This document shows positions 8,057-16,631 of a stretch of DNA of 42,530 bases, piece by piece. The notes beneath the pieces were generated by a model. The model worked only from the letters and a program-made list of their open reading frames with translations. It was not told the origin of the DNA and ran no database searches. The stretch comes from Pseudomonadota bacterium. GTDB taxonomy: Bacteria > Pseudomonadota > Gammaproteobacteria > Burkholderiales > Burkholderiaceae_C. The translations under genes were made by a program, and so were the position numbers. Location: NCBI GenBank assembly GCA_023415035.1, contig JAEZLX010000089.1, forward strand, positions 1 to 42,530, read 5' to 3'. Position 1 is the first letter of the stretch. Each line of letters begins with the position of its first letter.

Positions 8057-8919
8057 ACGATGAACGCGCCGGGGTCGATGCCCTGGTACTGGTCCAGCCC
8101 GACGACCGCGCGAACCGCCTTGCGCTGCGCAGTTTCGCGGCGGATCTGGGCATTGCGCACGAGCATCTCCTCTTTCACGTAGCCGCGCGCGTGATCGAGA
8201 TGCACGCATACGGCAGAATAGCGCACACGCCGGCCCTTCAGCCCCATGTGGACCAGGCGCTCGCCGAACTCGCGGTCTTCGCCGCCGTACTGCATGCGCT
8301 CGTCGAACCCGTTTGCCGCCAGCACATGCCGCTTGTGGCACGAGGCGTTGTGACCGTTCCAACTGGCCCTGGCCGGACTGATGGCGTTGAGCAGCGATGC
8401 CACCCATCCCCTGGCCATGAGCTTGAGATTCTTTTCCGAGCGCGGCACCCCCATGCGCCGCAGCCAGCCGATATCGAAAACCCGCTGGCTCCGGATGTCC
8501 TCCCGTGTGATGCGCTTGCTCACATCCATCGGCAGCTTGAAATAGCCACCGGAAAGGAAATGACTCTCATCAGCGAGGCGAACATGCTGCGCCAGGAAGT
8601 CGGCCCGAGGGATGCAGTCCCCATCGGTGAAGACGAGGTAATCGCCGGACGCGGCCAGCACTGCCTTGTTCAGGATGCGGCACTTCTGGAACCCGGTGTC
8701 TTCCTGCCAGACATGGACAAGCGGCACAGGAGAGACTGCGCGCATCCGCTGCAGCAGCTGCCGGGTTTCCCCGCTCGAGCCGTCATCGGCGACCACAATC
8801 TCGAAGTTGCGATAGGTCTGCTCGAAAAAGCCCCAGAGCACCTTTTCCAGCCATTCGGTCGAGTTGTAGGTCGTGAAAATGACCGACACCGGCATCGAAC
8901 CCGTCTCCGAGGACTTCAT
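8044..8919 (-). CDS. Family-2 glycosyltransferase
   Basis: A 291-residue GT2 enzyme. The N-terminal nucleotide-sugar domain is seen as VSVIFTTYNSTEWLEKVL, VVADDGSSGETRQLL and VFTDGDCIPRADFLAQH (the DGD metal motif). The C-terminal part has GHNASCHKRHVLAANGFDE and YGGEDREFGERL, matching the Glyco_transf_7C acceptor region. It should add a sugar to an LPS core or polysaccharide acceptor at the cytoplasmic face of the inner membrane. Its start overlaps the stop of the upstream ligase gene as ATGA, so the two are translationally coupled. Its 3' end overlaps waaA-kdkA on the other strand. Sugar specificity cannot be told. Confidence 0.9.
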   Translation of the reverse strand: MKSSETGSMPVSVIFTTYNSTEWLEKVLWGFFEQTYRNFEIVVADDGSSGETRQLLQRMRAVSPVPLVHVWQEDTGFQKCRILNKAVLAASGDYLVFTDGDCIPRADFLAQHVRLADESHFLSGGYFKLPMDVSKRITREDIRSQRVFDIGWLRRMGVPRSEKNLKLMARGWVASLLNAISPARASWNGHNASCHKRHVLAANGFDERMQYGGEDREFGERLVHMGLKGRRVRYSAVCVHLDHARGYVKEEMLVRNAQIRRETAQRKAVRAVVGLDQYQGIDPGAFIVQPE

Positions 8920-10283
8920 TGCGGCATGCCTCCGCTGCGATGCCCCTGCGGTACATCGGCGCCACTACGGGAGTCGCCACCCTCGCGGACCGGTCCGAAA
9001 CGGAATAAGAAGATCGACATCAGCGCCAGGTTCATCATGACACTGTAGTTGTTCGTCTGCGAATTTGCATCGGTGATGCTCATCGTCACGTGCGTGAACG
9101 CGATTCCGGCCACGGCGAGCGCCATCAGGCCATGGCGCGCCTTGAGCACCCATGCCATGGCCAGCAGGCCGACCATGTAGGCCAAGGTGCTGAACAGCCC
9201 CAGAATGCCATGATCGACCATTCCGTTGATGTATTCGCTGTGCAGGTGGGTCTGGCTCTCGACGATCCCCGAATTGGCTTCCTTGCCCCACTCCTTCACG
9301 AAGGCCATGCGCTGCTCGCGGCCGTACCCGAGCCAGGGCCGCTCCTTGATGACCTCCAGGCTTCGCTGCCACATGTAGATGCGGGCACCCACCGACGTAT
9401 CCACGATCTGCGTCCGTTGCTCGCCCCAGCCCAGCGCGTCTTCGGCCTGCTCGATGGCAATCGCGATCCGGTTCATCGGCACCTGCACCGCCTTGGGCTC
9501 CATGAGCGTCACGATGGACCCCAGCGACGCGACGGCGAACACCGTCACCAGCAGCCAGCGCCCCTGCCGGAGGTAGCTGCTGCCCAGGCGCGATATCAGC
9601 AGTACAGCACCCACCATCAGCGCCCATGGCAGCGACAGATAGGCCGCGCGAGCGCCCGACATCAGGATGGCGAGCCAGAACACGAGAAAGCCGATCACGG
9701 CAGCGCGATGCCATGCCGTGGACATCCGCCTGCACACCGTGGCCGACAGCATGACCCAGGACAGCATGACCAGGCCCCCGGCCCAGTTGATCCGGTTCGA
9801 CGGCGTGGGGACGTTGTAGGTGGCGTGGACATGGCTGACCACGAAACCGGCGACAGCCGCCACCAGCAGTGCCGCCAGCAGCTGCCTGCGCGCCGCATCC
9901 GCCAGGTTCACCCGCGCGACGAAGAAATGGATCGACAGCGCGCCGAGAAAGAGGCGCAGGTCGAAATGGCGCGTGCCGATCGGATCCCCCCAGTACAGGA
10001 CACCGATCATCTTGATCAGCAACCCCGCTGCGCAGGCCAGCAGCCAGACCCGTGACGCGCGCAGGATGTCGTCATCCAGATCCTGCCCTCTCGCGCGGAC
10101 TTTGCCACGGAACATGAAGTAAAGCCCGGCCAGCGCCATCACGAGCCAGTTCGTCCCGCCCATCTTGGTGGACGCGGGAGAAAAAGCCAGCAACAGGAGA
10201 AACGCGGCCCACAACCACGGGCTCAGCAAGCCTCTGCCTTGCACGGAATCCGGTGCCTGCATCATCGATACGGGTGTGCGCAA
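8916..10283 (-). CDS. O-antigen ligase/polymerase family membrane protein (WaaL-like)
   Basis: A 455-residue polytopic membrane protein of the Wzy_C/WaaL family, with about ten to twelve hydrophobic helices and a large periplasmic loop between about residues 270 and 370. That loop holds IYMWQRSLEVIKERPWLGYG and THLHSEYINGMVDHGILGL, the R-x-x-W, GxG and HxxYL-like signatures of O-antigen ligases. WaaL moves undecaprenyl-linked O-antigen onto the lipid A core in the periplasm. Wzy polymerases have a similar fold, so polymerase is the alternative. It lies 12 bases after phosphomannomutase and overlaps the GT2 gene by 4 bases. The ATG at 10265 is an alternative start. Confidence 0.85.
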   Translation of the reverse strand: MRTPVSMMQAPDSVQGRGLLSPWLWAAFLLLLAFSPASTKMGGTNWLVMALAGLYFMFRGKVRARGQDLDDDILRASRVWLLACAAGLLIKMIGVLYWGDPIGTRHFDLRLFLGALSIHFFVARVNLADAARRQLLAALLVAAVAGFVVSHVHATYNVPTPSNRINWAGGLVMLSWVMLSATVCRRMSTAWHRAAVIGFLVFWLAILMSGARAAYLSLPWALMVGAVLLISRLGSSYLRQGRWLLVTVFAVASLGSIVTLMEPKAVQVPMNRIAIAIEQAEDALGWGEQRTQIVDTSVGARIYMWQRSLEVIKERPWLGYGREQRMAFVKEWGKEANSGIVESQTHLHSEYINGMVDHGILGLFSTLAYMVGLLAMAWVLKARHGLMALAVAGIAFTHVTMSITDANSQTNNYSVMMNLALMSIFLFRFGPVREGGDSRSGADVPQGHRSGGMPQ

Positions 10284-10295
10284 CCTGCCGCCCTG

Positions 10296-11690
10296 TCAGT
10301 GGGCACTGGCTCCGACCACGGCGTCGGGTTTGGCCTGACGCAGCAACTCCAGCATGGTCTGCTCGATGCGATGCAGGGCCTCCGTTGTCTGGCCTTCGAA
10401 TCGCAGCACCAGCACGGGCGTGGTGTTGGATGCGCGGATCAGGCCGAAGCCGTCCGGCCAGTCGACACGCACACCATCGATGTCGGAAAGCACCGCAGGG
10501 GCCGAAAAACGCGAATCCGCCTTGGCCAGCGCCAACAGGCGTTCGACCACCGCATGGGGCTCGCCCTCCGCGCAGGCCACGTTCAGTTCGGGCGTGCTGT
10601 GGCTGGTGGGCAGGCCGTTGAGCAGCGCGCTGCCGTCTTCGCTGCGACTGAGGATTTCCAGCATGCGGGCGCCGGCGTAGCTGCCATCGTCGAAGCCGTA
10701 CCAGCGGTCCTTGAAGAAGATGTGGCCGCTCATCTCGCCGCCCAGGGGGCTGTCGAGCTCCTTCATGCGCGCCTTGATCAGCGAATGGCCCGTCTTGTAC
10801 AGGTTGGGCACCCCGCCGGCTTCTCGAATGGCCGGCGCCAGCCGCTGTGAGCACTTGACGTCGAACACGATGTGGCCACCCGGCACGCGCGAGAGCACGT
10901 CCTGCGCGAACAGCACCATCTGCCGGTCCGGGAAGATGTTGTTGCCGTCCCGCGTGACGAGACCCAGGCGGTCGCCGTCCCCGTCGAAGGCCATGCCGAG
11001 TTCTGCCCCCGTCTCCGCCAGGGTGCGAATGAGGTCACGCAGGTTCTCCGGTTTGCTCGGATCGGGATGGTGGTTCGGGAAGTCACCATCGACCTCGCTG
11101 AAGAGTTCGATCACCTCGCAACCCAGCGCCCGGAACAGGTCCGGGGCGTAAGCCCCGGCCACACCGTTGCCGCAGTCGACAACGACCTTCATCGGACGGC
11201 TGAGTTTCACGTCGGACACGATGCGCTCCCGATAGGCATCGGCCACGTCGGCCTGCCGCACGGAGCCGCCCGGCACCAGCGCCCAGCTTTCCTGCTCCAT
11301 GATGCGGCGCAGGCCCTGAATCTCCTCGCCATAGATGGCACGCCCGCCCAGCACCATCTTGAACCCGTTGTAGTCCTTGGGGTTGTGGCTGCCCGTGACC
11401 TGGATGCCGCTGCGGCACAGCGTGCTGGCCGCGAAATACAGCATGGGCGTGGTCACCATGCCCACGTCGATCACCTCGATGCCGGCCGACACCAGCCCGC
11501 GGATCAGCGCCGCCGACAGGGCAGGCCCACTCAACCGTCCGTCGCGGCCCACCGCGACGACCGACTCGCCCTGCTGGCGGGCATGGGTTCCGAATGCCTT
11601 GCCCAGCGCCTCGGCGACGTTCTCGTCCAGCGTCGATGGCACGACACCCCGGATGTCATAGGCCTTGAAGATGGAGGGCGACAGCTGCAT
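10296..11690 (-). CDS. Phosphomannomutase/phosphoglucomutase
   Basis: A 464-residue alpha-D-phosphohexomutase of the AlgC/ManB type. It interconverts hexose-1- and 6-phosphates and supplies GDP-mannose and UDP-glucose precursors for LPS and exopolysaccharide. Seen in order: IFKAYDIRGVVP, the phosphoserine loop QVTGSHNPKDYNG (Ser101), the magnesium site FDGDGDRLG, and the sugar-binding GGEMSGHIFF in domain 3. A C-terminal domain 4 with RASNTTPVLVLRFEG carries the phosphate-binding loop. The ATG at 11690 gives the standard N-terminus; a TTG at 11714 would add eight residues. It heads the minus-strand unit mutase, WaaL-like, GT2, fitting an LPS/O-antigen role. Confidence 0.94.
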   Translation of the reverse strand: MQLSPSIFKAYDIRGVVPSTLDENVAEALGKAFGTHARQQGESVVAVGRDGRLSGPALSAALIRGLVSAGIEVIDVGMVTTPMLYFAASTLCRSGIQVTGSHNPKDYNGFKMVLGGRAIYGEEIQGLRRIMEQESWALVPGGSVRQADVADAYRERIVSDVKLSRPMKVVVDCGNGVAGAYAPDLFRALGCEVIELFSEVDGDFPNHHPDPSKPENLRDLIRTLAETGAELGMAFDGDGDRLGLVTRDGNNIFPDRQMVLFAQDVLSRVPGGHIVFDVKCSQRLAPAIREAGGVPNLYKTGHSLIKARMKELDSPLGGEMSGHIFFKDRWYGFDDGSYAGARMLEILSRSEDGSALLNGLPTSHSTPELNVACAEGEPHAVVERLLALAKADSRFSAPAVLSDIDGVRVDWPDGFGLIRASNTTPVLVLRFEGQTTEALHRIEQTMLELLRQAKPDAVVGASAH

Positions 11691-11809
11691 GGGAAAGCTC
11701 GTGGGAGGTTGCAAAACCCTTCATTGTAGGCGGGATGGCCCTGTGGCACGACGTGGGACATGTCCGAATATGGCGAGTCGGCCGATCCGGGAGTGCGTAC
11801 CATGGCGCC

Positions 11810-13366
11810 ATGGGACTGCAATCCGACCCTCTCGACAGCGATGCCTGCTACCTGGCCCTGGCTGCCCGGGATGCCCGTTTCGACGGCCGTTTCTTCACCG
11901 GCGTCACCTCCACGGGCATCTACTGCCGTCCCGTCTGCCGCGTGCGCACGCCCCGGCGCGAGAACTGCCTGTTCTTCCGGCACGCTGCCCAGGCCGAGCG
12001 CGCAGGTTTCCGGCCCTGCCTGCGCTGCCGCCCCGAGATGGCGCCGGGCATGATGGTCTGGTCGTCCACCGACGCCGCCGACATCCTCGTCCACGAAGCC
12101 CTACGACGCCTCGATGCCGCCCCCACCCGCCTGTCCGGCACGCCTGGCGTGACGGCGCTCGCCAACCAGCTCGGCGTGAGCGACCGCCATCTGCGCCGGC
12201 TCTTCGAGGCCAGGCTCGGCGTATCCCCCGTGCAATACCTGCAGACCCGCCGTCTGCTGACGGCCAAGCAGCTCCTGACCGACAGCGCCCTGCCGATGGC
12301 GCAGGTGGCCCTGCTCAGCGGATTCGGCAGCCTGCGGCGCTTCAACGCCGCCATCAAGGCGCACTACCACCTCAATCCCGGCGAGATCCGCCGCCAGCGG
12401 GAGAACCTCTCCGCCCAAGGCCGCGTGCCGGGCATCATCGTTCGACTTGGCTACCGCCCGCCCTACGATGTGGCGGCGCTGCTGGGCTTTTTTGCAGCCC
12501 GAGCCATCCCCGGCATGGAGTCGGTCGATCCGCCCTCCCACGGGCAATGCAGCAGACCCGGCATGCGCAGAACCGTTGCGATCACGCCCGGCGACGGTTC
12601 TGTGCATGCCGGCTGGATCGATGTGCGCTTCGACGAGGCCCATCACCAGATTCTTCTGCAGGTATCCGAATCGCTGGCCGATGTCCTCCCGACGGTGATC
12701 CACCGGGTCAGGCACCTGCTCGATCTCGATGCCGACCCGGCATCCATCCAGGCCGTGCTGCAAACCATGCGCGGCAAGGCAGGCCACCTCGAAGGCCTGC
12801 GCGTGCCAGGATGCATCGACGGCTTCGAGCTGGCCGTGCGCGCCGTTCTGGGTCAGCAGGTCAGTGTGGCCGCAGCACGGACCCTGACGGCGCGACTGGT
12901 CCGGTCTCTCGGCACAGCCATGCCCGCGGCGCCTCAGCTGGCCGAGGATAGCCGGGAATCCGCACGGCTGTTCCCTTCGCCACAGGCGCTCGCGCAGGCC
13001 AATCCGGACGCCCTCGGCCAGATCGGGATCACGAAACAGCGGCAGGCCGCCATCATCGCCATCGCCACGGCCGTATGCGATGACCGTCTGGACCTCCAGC
13101 CACCGTCCGACCCCCAGACCTGCATTGCCCGCCTGACGGAATTGCCCGGTGTGGGTACCTGGACCGCGCAGTACATCGCCATGCGCGCGCTGCGCTGGCC
13201 GGATGCCTTTCCGGCCGCCGACATCGCGCTGCACAAGGCACTGGGCCTTGAAGGCCCGCGTGCCGCCACCGAGGCAGAAATCCTGTCACAGGCGTGGCGT
13301 CCCTGGCGCAGCTATGCCGTCATGCGTGCATGGACAAGTCCGCCGACTCTCCCCAAAGCCCCGTGA
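11810..13366 (+). CDS. Ada-AlkA fusion: methylphosphotriester sensor plus 3-methyladenine glycosylase
   Basis: A 518-residue repair protein in three parts. Residues 1-80 are the Ada N-terminal zinc domain, with Cys39, Cys43, Cys70 and Cys73 at the same places as the four zinc cysteines of E. coli Ada (GIYCRPVC and GFRPCLRC). The first accepts a methyl group from phosphotriesters. Residues about 90-200 are an AraC-type helix-turn-helix (LANQLGVSDRHLRRLFEARLG). Residues about 205-518 are AlkA, a DNA-3-methyladenine glycosylase II: the helix-hairpin-helix LPGVGTWTAQYIAMRALRWP and catalytic Asp471 in FPAADIAL. It probably senses and induces as well as excises alkylated bases. ogt follows after 7 bases. 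The ATG at 11810 places the zinc cysteines correctly. Confidence 0.94.
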   Translation: MGLQSDPLDSDACYLALAARDARFDGRFFTGVTSTGIYCRPVCRVRTPRRENCLFFRHAAQAERAGFRPCLRCRPEMAPGMMVWSSTDAADILVHEALRRLDAAPTRLSGTPGVTALANQLGVSDRHLRRLFEARLGVSPVQYLQTRRLLTAKQLLTDSALPMAQVALLSGFGSLRRFNAAIKAHYHLNPGEIRRQRENLSAQGRVPGIIVRLGYRPPYDVAALLGFFAARAIPGMESVDPPSHGQCSRPGMRRTVAITPGDGSVHAGWIDVRFDEAHHQILLQVSESLADVLPTVIHRVRHLLDLDADPASIQAVLQTMRGKAGHLEGLRVPGCIDGFELAVRAVLGQQVSVAAARTLTARLVRSLGTAMPAAPQLAEDSRESARLFPSPQALAQANPDALGQIGITKQRQAAIIAIATAVCDDRLDLQPPSDPQTCIARLTELPGVGTWTAQYIAMRALRWPDAFPAADIALHKALGLEGPRAATEAEILSQAWRPWRSYAVMRAWTSPPTLPKAP

Positions 13367-13373
13367 GGCCGTC

Positions 13374-13874
13374 ATGACCAGCATGCACCCGACCACGTTC
13401 ACAACTTCCGACAGCCCTCTGGGCCGGATTCTGCTCGTCGCCACCCCCTTGGGTATCCGCGGCCTGTGGTTCACCAGCGGTCAGCGCAACGCGCCGGATC
13501 CGGCAGCCTGGCGGCGCGATGACGACCATCCGGTGCTGGCAGAAGCCACGGTGCAGCTTGCCGACTACTTCTCATGCCAGCGAAGCACCTTCGACCTGCC
13601 ACTGGACCTGTCCGCCGGCACCCCGTTCCAGCAAAGCGTGTGGAGGGCGTTGCGGAACATCCCCTTTGGCCGCACCATCACGTATGGCGATCTGGCCGAT
13701 CGGATCGGGCAACCCCGCGCGGTGCGCGCCGCCGCGGCAGCCATCGGGCGCAACCCCATCGGCATCATCATCCCCTGCCACCGCGTCGTCGGGGCCAACG
13801 GCGCGCTCACGGGTTACGCGGGCGGCCTCGAACGCAAATCCGCCCTGCTGCAACTCGAAGCCTCATCCGCCTGA
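13374..13874 (+). CDS. ogt: Methylated-DNA--protein-cysteine methyltransferase
   Basis: A 166-residue O6-alkylguanine-DNA alkyltransferase, a suicide enzyme that moves the alkyl group from O6-methylguanine to its own cysteine. The active site IIIPCHRVVG gives Cys135. TPFQQSVWRALRNIPFGRTITYGDLA is the helix-turn-helix with the arginine finger region, and GYAGGLERKSALL is the C-terminal binding part. It has the normal Ogt length and lacks an Ada domain. It is placed 7 bases after the Ada-AlkA gene, so the two almost certainly form an alkylation-response operon in which the upstream protein provides the sensor domain. Confidence 0.96.
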   Translation: MTSMHPTTFTTSDSPLGRILLVATPLGIRGLWFTSGQRNAPDPAAWRRDDDHPVLAEATVQLADYFSCQRSTFDLPLDLSAGTPFQQSVWRALRNIPFGRTITYGDLADRIGQPRAVRAAAAAIGRNPIGIIIPCHRVVGANGALTGYAGGLERKSALLQLEASSA

Positions 13875-13908
13875 GCACCCCGTACATTTCAAGACACCTG
13901 GCCTCCGG

Positions 13909-14808
13909 ATGCTGATCCTCGAATTCCTGATGCTTGCCGCCCTCTGGGGCGCCTCTTTCATGTTCACGCAGATGGGCGCCGCCGATTTCGGCCCCTTGCC
14001 CACGGCCTTCCTCCGCGTGGGCCTCGCGGCGGTCATGCTGCTGCCCCTGCTGCTGGTGCCCCCCATCCGCGCCGATTTCCGCCGTCACGCACGCGCGATC
14101 CTGTTCGTCGGCATCTTCAACTCCGGGGTCCCGTTCGCACTCTTCGCCTTCGCGGTGATGCACGTGAGCACGGGTCTGACATCGATCCTCAATGCGACCG
14201 TACCGCTATCCGGCGCGGCTGTCGCCTGGATCTGGCTGGGCGACCGGCCCGGCCGCGCCCGGCTAGCCGGCCTGGTGACGGGATTTGCCGGCGTGCTGCT
14301 GCTGGTCGCCGGAACAACCGGCTGGCACACAGCCCAGGCAGCCGATGCACCCTCGCGCTGGCTCCCGCTGCTGGCGATGCTCGCCGCCTTGCTGGGCACG
14401 CTTTGCTACGGCTATGCAGCCAGCTTCACCAAGCTTCATCTGCAGGGCGTGAATCCCCTGGCAACGGCCATGGGCAGCCAGATTGGCGCCGCACTCGCCC
14501 TGGCCGCCCCGGCCTGGTGGCTGTGGCCCACCAGCGCGCCGGGCCGGCATGCATGGGCCGCGGTCGGCGCTGTCGCCCTGCTGTGCACCGCGATCGCCTA
14601 TATCCTCTTTTTCCGCATCATCGAGCGCGCCGGCCCCGCCAAGGCCCTGACGGTCACATTTCTCGTTCCGGTCTTTGCCTTGTGTTACGGTGCGCTTTTC
14701 CTCGGTGAGCGGATCACCGGCTGGATGATCGCCTGCGGGCTGGTCATCATGGCGGGCACCGCCCTCTCGGCGGGTCTTTGGCCCGGCCAGACGGTCAGGC
14801 GGGCATGA
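13909..14808 (+). CDS. EamA-family (DMT) permease
   Basis: A 299-residue inner-membrane protein with ten predicted helices made of two EamA repeats. Repeat 1 starts LMLAALWGASFMFTQMGAADFGPLPTAFLRV (written here only as its opening, residues 6-36) and repeat 2 starts at LGTLCYGYAASFTKLHLQGV. Each repeat ends with a glycine-rich helix typical of drug/metabolite transporters. The ATG at 13909 lies 34 bases after the ogt stop, so it may be co-transcribed with the repair genes. Substrates of this family are mostly small metabolites or amino acids and cannot be predicted. Confidence 0.88.
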   Translation: MLILEFLMLAALWGASFMFTQMGAADFGPLPTAFLRVGLAAVMLLPLLLVPPIRADFRRHARAILFVGIFNSGVPFALFAFAVMHVSTGLTSILNATVPLSGAAVAWIWLGDRPGRARLAGLVTGFAGVLLLVAGTTGWHTAQAADAPSRWLPLLAMLAALLGTLCYGYAASFTKLHLQGVNPLATAMGSQIGAALALAAPAWWLWPTSAPGRHAWAAVGAVALLCTAIAYILFFRIIERAGPAKALTVTFLVPVFALCYGALFLGERITGWMIACGLVIMAGTALSAGLWPGQTVRRA

Positions 14809-14810
14809 CG

Positions 14811-14849
14811 CAAAAAGAAACGGGCTGTGGCGCATGACCAAAGCCCGTT
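14811..14849 (-). terminator. Terminator of the Ala-Glu-Asp tRNA operon
   Basis: Reading the minus strand, an 8-bp stem AACGGGCT/AGCCCGTT (plus arms 14819-14826 and 14842-14849) is followed by a TTTCTTTTTG tract. It lies 13 bases after tRNA-Asp. The EamA gene ends at 14808 on the other strand and could share it. Confidence 0.8.
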
Positions 14850-14862
14850 GCATTGCTATGAC

Positions 14863-14939
14863 TGGCGGAGTGGACGGGGCTCGAACCCGCGACCCCCGGC
14901 GTGACAGGCCGGTATTCTGACCAACTGAACTACCACTCC
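14863..14939 (-). tRNA. tRNA-Asp (anticodon GTC)
   Basis: A 77-base cloverleaf on the minus strand with acceptor GGAGTGG paired to CCACTCC, D arm with TTGGT, anticodon loop CTGTCAC, T arm GGTTCGAGCC and an encoded CCA end. It is the last gene of a three-tRNA operon. Confidence 0.96.
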
Positions 14940-14983
14940 TGGCAGGCAGCTTCGCCGCTTGCGCGGGCCAAGTGCTGCGAACT

Positions 14984-15059
14984 TGGCGACCCTACGGGGA
15001 TTCGAACCCCGGTACTCACCGTGAAAGGGTGATGTCCTAGGCCTCTAGACGATAGGGTC
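14984..15059 (-). tRNA. tRNA-Glu (anticodon TTC)
   Basis: A 76-base cloverleaf, acceptor GACCCTA paired to TAGGGTC, anticodon stem-loop CACCCTTTCACGGTG giving TTC, T loop GTTCGAATC and encoded CCA. It is the middle gene of the tRNA operon, close to gltX, which charges it, though gltX is transcribed from another promoter. Confidence 0.96.
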
Positions 15060-15090
15060 AAAACCTAAGAACTTCCGTTCGTTGTTCAGG

Positions 15091-15166
<76 letters not shown>

Positions 15167-15216
15167 ATTGATGAAGGCGCTTACTTGCATAACCGTCGTC
15201 ATCACCTGAGCCTCAA

Positions 15217-15246
15217 ATTATAGACACGTTTCTAGCGATTTTTCAA
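15217..15246 (-). promoter_or_regulatory. Sigma-70 promoter of the tRNA operon
   Basis: On the minus strand, TTGAAA (15246-15241), an 18-base spacer, then a perfect TATAAT (15222-15217). The start point should lie near 15210, about 45 bases before tRNA-Ala. The -35 box falls just upstream of the gltX stop, inside the gltX coding region. Confidence 0.8.
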
Positions 15247-16611
15247 TCTGGCGAGGATTTTTTCGCGTCCGAGCAGTTCCAGCACCGCATCCACCGACGG
15301 CGTATGCGCCGTGCCCATGGTGAGCACACGCACCGGCATGGCCAGTTGCGGCATCTTGGCACCCTGCGCCTTGAGCACGTCCTTGATGGCGGCAGCAATG
15401 GCTTCCTTGTTCCACTCGACCTGTTCGATGGCCACGGCAAACGCATCAAGCAGCGGCACGGCGGCGTCGGTGACGTGCTTGGCGTAATCCTCCGCGTTGC
15501 GGTCCACTGCATCCACGTAGAAAAGCCTGGCCCAGTTCGCCAGATCCACCAGCGTCTCGCAGCGATCCTTGAAGAGACCACAGATGCGCGGCAGGCGCTC
15601 GTCAGACTGGACACCCCCCATGAACGGCTGGATCAGCCCGGCCAGTTGTGCGTCATCCGTGGCCTTCAGGTGCTGGGCATTGACCCAGCGCAGCTTGGCC
15701 TCGTCGAAGCGGCCGGCGCTGCTGCCCAGGTGATCCAGGTCGAACCACTGCAGGAACTGCTCACGCGTGAAGATCTCGTCATCACCGTGGCTCCAGCCCA
15801 GGCGCGCCAGGTAGTTGACCATCGCATCGGGCAGGTAGCCTGCATCGCGGTACCAGGTGACGGCCTTGGCACCATGGCGCTTGCTCATCTTCTCGCCCTG
15901 CTCGTTGAGCACCGTGGGCAGGTGCGCGAACACCGGCACCTTGGCGCCCAGGGCCTCGAAGATGTGGATCTGGCGCGGCGTGTTGTTGACGTGGTCATCG
16001 CCACGGATCACGTGCGTGATGCCCATGTCCATGTCGTCCACGCACACGCAGAAGTTGTAGGTGGGCGTGCCATCGGGGCGCGCGATCACCAGGTCATCCA
16101 GCTCGCTGTTCTGGAACTCGATGCGCCCCTTGCACTTGTCGTCCCAGCCCACGACACCTTCCTTGGGCGTCTTGAAGCGCAGCACGGGCTTCACACCTTC
16201 GGGGATGGGCGGCAGCACCTTGCCCGGCTCCGGACGCCAGGTGCCGTCGTAGCGCGGCTTTTCCTTGTTGGCCATCTGGCGCTCGCGCAGCGCGTCAAGC
16301 TCTTCCACGCTCATGTAGCACGGGTAGACATAGCCCTTCTCCTGCAGCTGGGCCAGCACTTCCTTGTAGCGGTCCATGCGCTGCATCTGGTAGTACGGAC
16401 CTTCGTCGTGATCGAGCCTGAGCCAGGCCATGCCTTCGAGGATGACATCGACCGAGGCCTGCGTGGAGCGCTCCAGATCGGTGTCCTCGATGCGCAGGAT
16501 GAAGGTGCCGCCGTTGGCGCGGGCGAAGGCCCACGGATACAGGGCGGACCGGATGTTGCCCAGATGGATGAAGCCGGTGGGCGACGGCGCGAAGCGGGTG
16601 CGTACGGTCAT
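15232..16611 (-). CDS. gltX: Glutamyl-tRNA synthetase
   Basis: A 459-residue class I aminoacyl-tRNA synthetase that charges tRNA-Glu. The N-terminus TVRTRFAPSPTGFIHLGNIRSA contains the HIGH-type motif (TGFIHLG). KMSKR is intact in GEKMSKRHGAK, followed by a C-terminal anticodon-binding helical domain ending near TPSVDAVLELLGR. The ATG at 16611 gives the family's usual first residues; 16620 is an in-frame alternative. The four-cysteine zinc motif of E. coli GltX is not evident in the usual region, as in many GluRS proteins. It lies 20 bases after metZ and is probably the last gene of the folC-to-gltX run. Confidence 0.97.
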   Translation of the reverse strand: MTVRTRFAPSPTGFIHLGNIRSALYPWAFARANGGTFILRIEDTDLERSTQASVDVILEGMAWLRLDHDEGPYYQMQRMDRYKEVLAQLQEKGYVYPCYMSVEELDALRERQMANKEKPRYDGTWRPEPGKVLPPIPEGVKPVLRFKTPKEGVVGWDDKCKGRIEFQNSELDDLVIARPDGTPTYNFCVCVDDMDMGITHVIRGDDHVNNTPRQIHIFEALGAKVPVFAHLPTVLNEQGEKMSKRHGAKAVTWYRDAGYLPDAMVNYLARLGWSHGDDEIFTREQFLQWFDLDHLGSSAGRFDEAKLRWVNAQHLKATDDAQLAGLIQPFMGGVQSDERLPRICGLFKDRCETLVDLANWARLFYVDAVDRNAEDYAKHVTDAAVPLLDAFAVAIEQVEWNKEAIAAAIKDVLKAQGAKMPQLAMPVRVLTMGTAHTPSVDAVLELLGREKILARLKNR

Positions 16612-16631
16612 GGGTGGCAACGGTTGGGCGA

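Noticed and set aside
11691..11714. TTG start for phosphomannomutase adding eight residues
   Set aside because: The added residues are not family-like and the ATG at 11690 gives the standard N-terminus, though the ribosome site does not settle it.
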